Source of the DNA: an uncultured Bacillota bacterium
Lineage (GTDB): Bacteria > Bacillota > Clostridia > Oscillospirales > Oscillospiraceae
Assembly (NCBI GenBank): GCA_937890735.1
Contig: CALACZ010000193.1
Coordinates: 1-12,321 of the forward strand
Reading direction: 5' to 3'
Length of the DNA stretch: 12,321 nt
The notes beneath the pieces are model-generated. The model had not been told where the DNA came from. It saw nothing but the letters and a program-made list of their open reading frames with translations, and did not search any database. Below, one piece after another: positions 1 through 5,358 of the stretch. Made by a program: the position numbers and the translations under genes. How positions within the stretch are numbered: position 1 is the stretch's first letter; the number at the start of each line of letters is the position of its first letter.

Positions 1-781
1 AGATGACCGTGTACGTCACGCCGAAGAGCGTATCGACACGGGTGGTGTAAACGGTAATATCATCCTCGGTGTTGGTCTTGAACGTGACCTCCGTGCCGGT
101 GGACCTGCCGATCCAGTTCTTCTGCTGCGTTTTGACGCGCTCGATGTAGTCAAGTCCTTCATCGTCCAGATCGTCGATCAGGCGGTCGGCGTATTTGGTG
201 ATGCGCAGCATCCACTGGCTCTTTTCCTTGCGGATGACCGGCGCGCCGCAGCGCTCGCACACGCCCTCGACGACCTCTTCGTTGGCCAGGACGCATTTGC
301 AGCTCGTACACCAGTTGACGGGCATGGTGGTCTTGTAGGCCAGGCCGTGCTTGTACATCTGCAGGAAGATCCACTGCGTCCACTTGTAGTACTCGGGGTC
401 GGTGGTGTCGATGACGCGGTCCCAGTCGAAGCTGTAGCCGAGCATTTTGAGCTGGCGGGTGAAGTTTTCGATGTTCCGTCTGGTGACGATGGCGGGATGG
501 ATGTGGTTCTTGATGGCGAAGTTCTCCGTCGGCAGGCCGAAGGCGTCGAAGCCGATGGGGTTCAGGACGTTATAGCCCTGCATCCGCTTTTTGCGGCAGA
601 TGATGTCCATCGCGGTGAACGGGCGCGGATGCCCGACGTGAAGCCCCGCCGCCGACGGGTACGGGAACTCGATCAGCCCGTAGAACTTCGGGCGCTTGTC
701 GCCGGTGACGGCGGCGTAGGGCTTTGTCTGCTCCCACTTTTTCTGCCATTTCGTCTCAATGGCTGCAAAATCGTATTTCAT
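1..781 (-). CDS. leuS: Leucyl-tRNA synthetase, N-terminal 260 codons (runs off the window)
   Basis: This class I aminoacyl-tRNA synthetase charges tRNA-Leu with leucine in the cytoplasm. I translated the minus strand from an ATG at 781. The frame stays open to the window edge, so the 3' part is missing. Visible are the HIGH-type ATP motif as HVGH (residues 48-51) after FPYPSAAGL, the conserved block around GFDAFGLPTE (78-87), and a four-cysteine zinc module (Cys158, Cys161, Cys175, Cys178). The start of the CP1 editing domain is marked by the threonine-rich TTRVDT peptide (246-251); bacterial enzymes often have TTRPDT here. The KMSKS loop would lie beyond the window. The start is supported by a strong AAAGGAGT ribosome binding site at 787-794, 5 nt away. 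A leucine-type T-box leader lies upstream, which supports the assignment and predicts induction when uncharged tRNA-Leu builds up. Identity is nearly certain. Confidence 0.97.
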   Translation of the reverse strand, partial: MKYDFAAIETKWQKKWEQTKPYAAVTGDKRPKFYGLIEFPYPSAAGLHVGHPRPFTAMDIICRKKRMQGYNVLNPIGFDAFGLPTENFAIKNHIHPAIVTRRNIENFTRQLKMLGYSFDWDRVIDTTDPEYYKWTQWIFLQMYKHGLAYKTTMPVNWCTSCKCVLANEEVVEGVCERCGAPVIRKEKSQWMLRITKYADRLIDDLDDEGLDYIERVKTQQKNWIGRSTGTEVTFKTNTEDDITVYTTRVDTLFGVTYTVI

Positions 782-786
782 AACAG

Positions 787-794
787 ACTCCTTT
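787..794 (-). promoter_or_regulatory. Ribosome binding site of leuS
   Basis: AAAGGAGT lies 5 nt before the leuS ATG. It fixes the start of this partial gene and shows that the gene keeps its own strong initiation signal downstream of the repeat-rich spacer. Confidence 0.85.
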
Positions 795-847
795 GTCTAA
801 ATTATTACAGCTTAAAACTTTCAGTGCCTAAAAGAAAAGCCTCGCAG

Positions 848-873
848 AGTTTTGTGCCCGCAGGCGCAAAACT
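848..873 (-). repeat. Inverted repeat, 11-bp arms with one G-U wobble
   Basis: Arms at 848-858 (AGTTTTGTGCC) and 863-873 (GGCGCAAAACT) are reverse complements except for one position, with a 4-nt loop. No T-run follows on the minus strand, so it does not look like a terminator. It is the palindrome nearest to leuS. Confidence 0.75.
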
Positions 874-910
874 GATTCAAATCATTTTTGACGGCGGCGT
901 GTACGTCGGC

Positions 911-1024
911 AAAAATTCTGCTCACGGAGCGGAGTTAAGTGAGACTCCAAGAGCGCAAGCCCTGCGCCGCGCGATTGGCTCAGTCGAACTTATGCAGAGC
1001 GAAGCGTCGAAGTAGAATTTTTGC
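911..1024. repeat. Module bounded by an 11-bp perfect inverted repeat
   Basis: GCAAAAATTCT at 911-921 and AGAATTTTTGC at 1014-1024 are exact reverse complements bounding about 114 bp. The interior contains shorter inverted pairs: CTCAC/GTGAG from 924, GGAGT/ACTCC from 933, and GCGCA/TGCGC near 956-969. It has no coding character. Terminal inverted repeats around a small non-coding body suggest a miniature repeat element or a folded RNA domain. I see no clear target-site duplication. Confidence 0.5.
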
Positions 1025-1039
1025 GCTTGCGCAAAAATT
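1016..1039. repeat. Perfect 11-bp palindrome with 2-nt centre
   Basis: AATTTTTGCGC at 1016-1026 and GCGCAAAAATT at 1029-1039 pair perfectly around TT. The hairpin ends in a run of T on either strand, so it could act as a bidirectional terminator-like structure, although the T-runs lie inside the stem. Its left arm overlaps the right boundary repeat of the 911-1024 module. Confidence 0.75.
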
Positions 1040-1065
1040 ATGCGCGCAGCGCAGTGCAAGCCTTT

Positions 1066-1100
1066 TCAAACGGAAACCCAGCGAAGCGGTTTTCGTTTGA
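1066..1100. repeat. 13-bp inverted repeat with one mismatch, 9-nt loop
   Basis: Arms at 1066-1078 (TCAAACGGAAACC) and 1088-1100 (GGTTTTCGTTTGA) match at 12 of 13 positions. It directly abuts the next palindrome at 1101 with no spacer. The sequence AGCCTTTTCAAACG at its left edge (1059-1072) recurs with one change at 1114-1127, suggesting related or duplicated hairpin units. Confidence 0.75.
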
Positions 1101-1130
1101 GATCGTTTCAAAAAGCCTTTTGAAACGATC
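1101..1130. repeat. Perfect 13-bp palindrome immediately after the T-box terminator stem
   Basis: GATCGTTTCAAAA at 1101-1113 and TTTTGAAACGATC at 1118-1130 are exact reverse complements with a 4-nt loop. On the transcript it starts two nucleotides after the terminator stem, in the place where a run of U would be expected. Confidence 0.8.
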
Positions 1131-1132
1131 AA

Positions 1133-1162
1133 CGCCCCTGACTGCGTTTGCAGTCAGGGACG
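1133..1162 (-). terminator. T-box attenuator hairpin with a weak U-tract
   Basis: The transcript segment forms a 13-bp stem containing CCCTGACTGC/GCAGTCAGGG, extended by CGT/GCG with one G-U pair, around an AAAC loop. Its position 15 nt after the T-box core fits the attenuator of a T-box leader. The sequence just after the stem is TTGATCGTTTC rather than an uninterrupted run of T, so its efficiency as an intrinsic terminator is uncertain. Confidence 0.7.
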
Positions 1163-1361
1163 TAAAGTAAATGATTACGCGGTACCACCCTGATTCAGCC
1201 GCGTGCGCGGCTCTCTCGATCGCTAACGGGATCACCCGCTCCGCCCTGTTCAGACGGAGAGCTCCGAGACCAGTACAGCCCGGCACGACCCCCGGCTCAC
1301 ACCAACCGCCGGTTCTCTGAACGCCGCCATCCGCGCCTTTTTCTCTTCCATGCCTGTATCG
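1133..1361 (-). promoter_or_regulatory. T-box leader, leucine-type, upstream of leuS
   Basis: A T-box leader binds a specific tRNA and lets transcription continue when that tRNA is uncharged. The hallmark AGGGTGGTACCGCG is at 1178-1191; its TGGT would pair with an ACCA tRNA end, consistent with tRNA-Leu carrying discriminator A. A 7-bp closing stem, GTTCAGA (1316-1322) with TCTGAAC (1248-1254), encloses an AGAGA bulge sequence and a candidate specifier CTG (1271-1273). That codon sits in GTACTGGTCTCGGAG, five nucleotides before GGAG, the spacing I expect from related leaders. CTG is a leucine codon, which matches the downstream gene. CGCGG at 1199-1203 can pair with CCGCG of the T-box (1178-1182) as antiterminator, but it can also form an upstream 7-bp hairpin (1197-1212). 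The 5' end is inferred from the promoter. Confidence 0.9.
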
Positions 1362-1367
1362 TTTGCT

Positions 1368-1396
1368 ATTCTACGTTCCCGCGCGCGATTTGTCAA
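1368..1396 (-). promoter_or_regulatory. Sigma-A-type promoter of the leuS T-box transcript
   Basis: TTGACA (1391-1396) and TAGAAT (1368-1373) are separated by exactly 17 bp, a nearly consensus vegetative promoter. Transcription would start near 1361, just before the T-box stem I. It lies 16 bp past the rsfS stop with no terminator between, so operon readthrough can also enter the leader. Confidence 0.85.
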
Positions 1397-1412
1397 GGGC
1401 GCACGAAAAATC

Positions 1413-1781
1413 TCAGTGCTCGCCAGTGCCGGTGATGGACGCGAGACTCAAGCGCTTGCCGTCCTGCCACAAACGCTCCAGATCGTAAAACGCCCGCGCT
1501 TCCTCGGTGAAAACGTGCACAACGAGGCAGCCGAAATCCAGCAGCACCCAGATGCCGCTGCGGTGACCCTCGCGGTTGAGGACCTGCTCACCCTTCGCGT
1601 CCAGCGCCTCCTCCACGGCGTCACACAGCGTTTTGACGTGCGTGTTCGACGTCGCCGTGCAAATCAGAAAATAATCCGCCAGTGTGGAGATGTCGGTGAT
1701 CTCGATCAGCGCGAGATCCAGCCCCTTCTTTTCGTCCAGTGCCTTTGCGGCGGTCGCCGCGACTTCCTTGGGAGAGATCAT
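1413..1781 (-). CDS. rsfS: Ribosomal silencing factor RsfS
   Basis: RsfS (YbeB/Iojap family, YqeL in Bacillus) binds uL14 on the large ribosomal subunit and blocks subunit joining when nutrients are short. The 122-residue length is typical. Family features are the ADYFLICTATSN segment (35-46), HVK (48-50), the EGHRSGIWVLLDFG block (71-84), VVHVF (87-91), and FYDLERLWQD (98-107). The start is supported by GAGG 7 nt upstream, overlapping the stop of the preceding LCP gene (9-nt gap), which suggests coupled translation. It is the last gene of the smc operon. The order yhbY-nadD-yqeK-rsfS is also found in Bacillus, which supports the call. Function is inferred from the family. Confidence 0.95.
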   Translation of the reverse strand: MISPKEVAATAAKALDEKKGLDLALIEITDISTLADYFLICTATSNTHVKTLCDAVEEALDAKGEQVLNREGHRSGIWVLLDFGCLVVHVFTEEARAFYDLERLWQDGKRLSLASITGTGEH

Positions 1782-1790
1782 ATTCTTACC

Positions 1791-3098
1791 TCATTCTTCT
1801 ATAATTTCTGTAGTTTCATCCCAGATCTCGTCCGACGGCGTGTCGATGATCTCCGTCTCGTCCGGGGTCAGCTCGGTGTCGGAGTCGTCCGGCTCGAGGA
1901 TCTCCACTGTGCCGTCCGTCTCCTCCGGCGGCGTTTCCGTTTCGCCGTCCGCAGGCGTTTCCGGCTCAGCTTCCTCCTTGGGCGCGGGGGCGCGCTCGGA
2001 GTCCCACTGATATTCCGCCGCCAGCTCCGGCGTGACCACATGGATATTCGCCGCCGTGATCGGCGCGTCGTAGGGGTTGAACGCTTCGTTCACGATCGAC
2101 AGGATGCTCCAGTCAAACAGCGCGTAGCACGACGCGCCGCGGATCATCATCCCCTGCCCCTCGGCAGTATAGGTCTTGATCTCGTCGCGGTCGCACTTGG
2201 AGAGCTGCTCGGCAAAGTACAGCAGATTCCCGACCGTCATATCCGTCACGGCGTAGGTCGAGAAAATTTCGGCATACTCCTTGAGCTTCGTCAGGCTCTC
2301 CACGCAGATGGTCTGATCCATCAGAGCAAGCAGAAAGTCCTGCTGTACCTTTGTGCGCTGAATATCCTGTGAGGCATAGCCCTTGCGGAAGCGCACCAGC
2401 TCCATGGCGTGCTCGCCATCCAAAAGCTGCTTGCCCGCCTTGAGGTCGATGTGTAGGTCCTGCGACGGGTCGTCGTAGTACATATCCTGCGGCACGTCAA
2501 ATTCCACCCCGCCGACAAGGTCGACCACCGCCTTGAACGCGTTCAGATCGACCAGCAGATACCCGTCCATCTCAAAGCCGAGCAGCTGCGCCAGCGTGCG
2601 CTCCAGCCGCTCCATGCCCTCGCCCTTGCCGCCGGCATAGATCGAGTTGATCTTCACCAGCTTGTCGCCGGATTCGATGGGCGTGTCGCGCGGGATGCTC
2701 AGCAGCGCCGCCTTTTTTTCATTCACGTCCAGATGGGCGACGATGATCGTGTCGGTGCGGTAGCCGTCGCCGTCCGTTCCGGCGAGCAGGATGTTGTAAA
2801 CGCCGTCCAGATGGCTGACCGGCTGCTCGGTCTCGACCGGCTCTTCCGGCGTTTTGTCCGCATCGGTATCCTCGATCGGCTTGGTCTGCACCGGCAGCTC
2901 GCGCACGGTCTGCTTCGGCGGGTCTGCCTTTTCCGGCGGGCGGACATAAAAATGCTTGAATGCCAAAACGCCCAGCGTCAGCGCCGCCAGCACGGCGAAC
3001 ACAATGAGCACGATCCGCGCCCAGCGCGGCATTTTTCCGGGGTCATTCGTCTTTTTGCGGGTAAATTCCGCATTTTTTCTTGATCCGAAGAGTTTCAT
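1791..3098 (-). CDS. LytR-CpsA-Psr (LCP) family wall-polymer ligase
   Basis: LCP proteins are membrane-anchored enzymes that transfer polyprenyl-phosphate-linked glycopolymers, such as teichoic acid or capsule, onto peptidoglycan. The 435-residue protein has a basic cytoplasmic N-terminus, one transmembrane helix at about 28-50, a Pro/Glu-rich linker, and an extracellular LCP domain from about 100. Visible landmarks are YNILLAGTDGDG (101-112), the conserved RTD (114-116), SIPRD (134-138), KINSIY (149-154), LVGGV (194-198) and VRFRKG (235-240). A QRTKVQQ segment (247-253) resembles the family's RxxRQQ but has lysine at the second basic position. Residues after about 365 form a long acidic Glu/Asp/Pro/Thr tail that looks disordered. 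The best upstream AAAGGA is 15 nt from the ATG, which is unusually far. Which polymer it handles cannot be told from here. Confidence 0.92.
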   Translation of the reverse strand: MKLFGSRKNAEFTRKKTNDPGKMPRWARIVLIVFAVLAALTLGVLAFKHFYVRPPEKADPPKQTVRELPVQTKPIEDTDADKTPEEPVETEQPVSHLDGVYNILLAGTDGDGYRTDTIIVAHLDVNEKKAALLSIPRDTPIESGDKLVKINSIYAGGKGEGMERLERTLAQLLGFEMDGYLLVDLNAFKAVVDLVGGVEFDVPQDMYYDDPSQDLHIDLKAGKQLLDGEHAMELVRFRKGYASQDIQRTKVQQDFLLALMDQTICVESLTKLKEYAEIFSTYAVTDMTVGNLLYFAEQLSKCDRDEIKTYTAEGQGMMIRGASCYALFDWSILSIVNEAFNPYDAPITAANIHVVTPELAAEYQWDSERAPAPKEEAEPETPADGETETPPEETDGTVEILEPDDSDTELTPDETEIIDTPSDEIWDETTEIIEE

Positions 3099-3110
3099 GG
3101 ATACGCTAAT

Positions 3111-4298
3111 TTATCCTTTCGTCTGTAAGAAATCATATGCCGCCTGACTGTCGTGGCAGACGGTCTGCCCCTTCAGGCGCAGCTGCTCCATCGTCATGGA
3201 GAGCCCCATCAGCACCGCCTCGTCCAGGCTTCGCGCCAGCGCGGCGCGCAGGCGCTCCACGCCCGGAAAATCGCGCGTCGGCTCGGCGTAGTCGGCAATA
3301 TAGAGTATTTTTTCCATCACGCTCATATCCGCGCGCCCGGTCGTGTGCCAGCGGATGGCGCGCACAACATCGGCGCACTCGCCGAAAATCTCCCGCGCGA
3401 CCGCCGCGCCGGTGATGGCGTGCAGGAGCTTGGGGTTCGCCCGCTCCTCGGGCGTCAGCGCGATTTGATAGCGCTCGCACAGCGCAAGCTGCTCCGGCGC
3501 GTGCAGCGCCTTCGTCACATCGTGCAGGATACCGGCGCGCGCGCACAGCGCCGGGTCTGCGCCATAGCGCAGCGCCAGCTCGGCGGCAAGCCCGCTCGTG
3601 CCGATGGCGTGCGGCACACGCTTTTCATCGTGTAAAGCAAGGCTCTGCGCGCGCAGCGCGTCAAACGACAGCCCGCGGCGGTTCTCAGCCGTTCCATACA
3701 GTCCGTTCGTCCTGATATACGCCAGCACGTCCGCGGGCAGATACCGTTCCGCGCAGTCAAACGCCAGCATCCGCCGCACCGTGGTGGACGACAGCTCCAG
3801 CGCGTCGTTTTCCGCCATCACGACCCGCGCGCCCAGCGCTTCCAGCCGCTGCGTCTGCTCCGTGAGCTGAACGCGCAGCGTGCCGCCCGCCTCGCGGCGG
3901 TGCATACACACGATCTGCGCCATGCGCGCGATCTCGTCCGGCTCGCGCCAGTTCTCAAAGGACAGGAACATATCCGTCCCCATCAGCAGCAGCAGCTCGT
4001 CCGTGGGATATTGTGCCTGAAACTGGTGCAAAGTATCCACCGTATAGCTTTTTCCGCTGCGCCGCAGCTCCAGATCGCTGACCTCCGCGCGCGGAACGTC
4101 CTGCGCCGCGAGGCGCACCATCTCACAGCGCTGCTGCGCTGTGGGCGACCCGGCGGCAAGCGCCTTATGCGGCGGCGCTGCGTCCGGCACAAAGATGAGC
4201 CGGTCGAGCGCCAGCTTCTCCACACACTGCCGCGCCGCCTCGATATGCCCGTTGTGCGGCGGATTGAAGCTGCCGCCGAAAATGCCGATCCGCGCCAT
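3111..4298 (-). CDS. nadD: Fusion of nicotinate-nucleotide adenylyltransferase (NadD) and YqeK-type HD hydrolase
   Basis: The N-terminal half (about 1-203) is NadD, which adenylylates nicotinate mononucleotide with ATP to deamido-NAD in the NAD pathway. It shows GGSFNPPHNGH (8-18), SYTVDTL (84-90), MGTDMF (106-111), and the nucleotide-binding SSTTVRR (170-176). The C-terminal half (about 206-395) is a YqeK-type HD domain. Candidate metal ligands are His230 (PHAIGT), His259-Asp260 (ILHD), His293 (LHAITG), His318 (RWHTTG) and Asp336 (IADY). YqeK of other Firmicutes hydrolyses diadenosine tetraphosphate symmetrically to ADP. In Bacillus, nadD and yqeK are separate adjacent genes; here one frame spans both, with no stop at the join. 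A GGGAGG site precedes the ATG. Downstream it is separated from lcp by 12 nt. Both halves look intact. Confidence 0.95.
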   Translation of the reverse strand: MARIGIFGGSFNPPHNGHIEAARQCVEKLALDRLIFVPDAAPPHKALAAGSPTAQQRCEMVRLAAQDVPRAEVSDLELRRSGKSYTVDTLHQFQAQYPTDELLLLMGTDMFLSFENWREPDEIARMAQIVCMHRREAGGTLRVQLTEQTQRLEALGARVVMAENDALELSSTTVRRMLAFDCAERYLPADVLAYIRTNGLYGTAENRRGLSFDALRAQSLALHDEKRVPHAIGTSGLAAELALRYGADPALCARAGILHDVTKALHAPEQLALCERYQIALTPEERANPKLLHAITGAAVAREIFGECADVVRAIRWHTTGRADMSVMEKILYIADYAEPTRDFPGVERLRAALARSLDEAVLMGLSMTMEQLRLKGQTVCHDSQAAYDFLQTKG

Positions 4299-4319
4299 AT
4301 GCCGCCCTCCCGCTGACAG

Positions 4320-4769
4320 TTAAGAGTTCTGACCTTTTCTGCGTTCGATCGCCGCCTGCACGGCTGCGTCGTGGAAATATTTCTGCCGCCGCTCCTTTTC
4401 CGCCTTTGCAGCCTTGCGGCGCGTGCGGATGCCGGTCTTGACGGGGTTCACCTTTTTGACCGCCGCCTTTTTGGCGCTCTCGGCGGCTTTTTTCTGCTGT
4501 GCCAGCTTTTCGGAATACCGCCAGATCACGAATTTTGATCCGACGACCTGAATGCCCTCCGCGCCGAGCGCCTCGCAAAGCGCGTCGCACGCCTCGCGCG
4601 CCGACAGCAGCGACGCTTCCAGCACGCGCCCCTTCACCAGCTCGCGCGCGTCGAGCTGCCGCGCAGCTTCGTCCAGCAGCGTTTCCGATACGCCGCCCTT
4701 GCCCACGATGAGCGTGGTGTCGAGCGTATTTGCCTGTGCGCGCAGCTCAGCGCGTTCTTTACTCGTCAT
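4320..4769 (-). CDS. yhbY: YhbY-family CRM-domain RNA-binding protein (YqeI-like)
   Basis: YhbY/YqeI proteins are small CRM-domain proteins linked to large-subunit ribosome assembly. I start the protein at the ATG at 4769 (149 residues) rather than at a longer in-frame ATG at 4907. The CRM domain begins just after 4769, AGGTGG lies 6 nt upstream, and the extra 46 codons lie inside rdgB. The CRM core spans about 1-95: LIVGKGG (20-26) is the GxxG RNA-binding loop, ELVKGRV (43-49) is typical, and GIQVVGSKFVIWR (72-84) is the final strand. After it comes a Lys/Arg/Ala-rich tail of about 50 residues that the minimal family members of about 97 residues lack. The start overlaps the end of rdgB by 11 nt. 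Confidence 0.92.
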   Translation of the reverse strand: MTSKERAELRAQANTLDTTLIVGKGGVSETLLDEAARQLDARELVKGRVLEASLLSAREACDALCEALGAEGIQVVGSKFVIWRYSEKLAQQKKAAESAKKAAVKKVNPVKTGIRTRRKAAKAEKERRQKYFHDAAVQAAIERRKGQNS

Positions 4770-5358
4770 GGCGATCCACCTCACGATATACTCTGCAAAA
4801 TTCCCGCAGCGCCCGGCCGCGGTGCGAAATACGGTTCTTTTCCCCGCCTGCCAGCTCCGCAAACGTTTTGCCGAGCTCCGGCAGGTAAAATACCGGGTCG
4901 TAACCAAAGCCGCCCTCGCCGCGCGGCGCGCGCAGAATAACGCCCGGGCACACGCCCTGAACGGCGATCTTCCGCCCGTCGGGCAGCAGGCACGTCACCG
5001 CGCACACGAACTGCGCCGTGCGCTTTTCCTCCGGCACGTCCTTCATATTTTCCAGCAGCAGCGCGATACGTTCTGCGTCGGTGTGCAGCCCGCCGTAGCG
5101 CGCGGAGTATACCCCCGGCGCGCCGCCCAGCGCATCCACCATCAGCCCGGAATCGTCCGCCACGGTCGCAAGGTGCGTCGCGTCAAAGACCGCCTGCGCC
5201 TTCAGGAGCGAATTTTCCGCAAACGTCGTGCCGGTCTCCTCGACCTCCACGTTCACGCCCACGTCGCGCTCCAGCAGCACCTCCATGCCGAGCGTGCCGA
5301 GAATTTTCTGCATCTCCGCCAGCTTGTGCGGATTCTGACTTGCCAGCACGACCTTCAT
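4759..5358 (-). CDS. rdgB: XTP/dITP diphosphatase (RdgB/HAM1 family)
   Basis: This house-cleaning enzyme hydrolyses deaminated purine triphosphates (XTP, ITP, dITP) to monophosphates and pyrophosphate, keeping damaged bases out of DNA and RNA. At 199 residues it has the usual length. Motifs are ASQNPHKLAE (6-15), TTFAENSLLKA (44-54), the catalytic ADDSGL (67-72), YSARYGG (84-90), GGFGYDPVF (149-157) and SHRGRAL (178-184). Its ATG overlaps the ftsY stop in an ATGA arrangement, and GGAGG lies 7 nt upstream, both supporting the start. Its 3' end overlaps yhbY by 11 nt. In many bacteria rdgB neighbours rph or murI; here it sits at the junction between ftsY and the ribosome-biogenesis block. Confidence 0.97.
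   Translation of the reverse strand: MKVVLASQNPHKLAEMQKILGTLGMEVLLERDVGVNVEVEETGTTFAENSLLKAQAVFDATHLATVADDSGLMVDALGGAPGVYSARYGGLHTDAERIALLLENMKDVPEEKRTAQFVCAVTCLLPDGRKIAVQGVCPGVILRAPRGEGGFGYDPVFYLPELGKTFAELAGGEKNRISHRGRALREFCRVYREVDRHDE

Larger units (their letters stand above)
782..1132 (-). other. Palindrome-rich untranslated spacer between the T-box terminator and leuS
   Basis: About 350 nt separate the T-box terminator hairpin from leuS, and I see no gene in them. Open frames on both strands here have no recognisable protein character and cross the T-box or leuS. The segment contains at least four strong inverted repeats (848-873, 1016-1039, 1066-1100, 1101-1130) and an 11-bp inverted pair enclosing 911-1024. 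AT-rich runs alternate with GC-rich palindromes, unlike the uniform GC-rich coding DNA around it. Leaders often have the start codon much closer to the terminator. The likeliest explanation is an inserted dispersed intergenic repeat, but the sequence alone does not prove this. Confidence 0.6.

Noticed and set aside
804..832. Possible secondary leuS promoter within the spacer (TTTAGG-17-TGTAAT)
   Set aside because: The -35 matches only three of six consensus positions, and such matches are expected by chance in AT-rich sequence.
347..1015. Plus-strand open frame crossing leuS and its leader
   Set aside because: It runs antisense through the leuS catalytic domain and then into the palindrome region, with no ribosome binding site or domain.
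1038..1286. Minus-strand frame of 82 codons, a possible leader peptide
   Set aside because: It translates straight through the T-box core and terminator stem, which act as RNA structure. It has no convincing ribosome binding site, and its sequence does not look like a protein.
1397..1412. Search for a terminator between rsfS and the leuS promoter
   Set aside because: There are only 16 bp between the stop and the -35 box and no inverted repeat. The repeated GCACTG at the rsfS end is direct, not inverted.
1350..2372. Plus-strand open frame of 340 codons opposite rsfS and lcp
   Set aside because: It covers two well-supported minus-strand genes, lacks a recognisable domain, and its predicted product is arginine-rich low-complexity sequence.
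4770..4907. Longer N-terminus for YhbY (46 more codons)
   Set aside because: The extension lies inside rdgB, has no match to the CRM family, and the ATG at 4769 has AGGTGG at the right distance.
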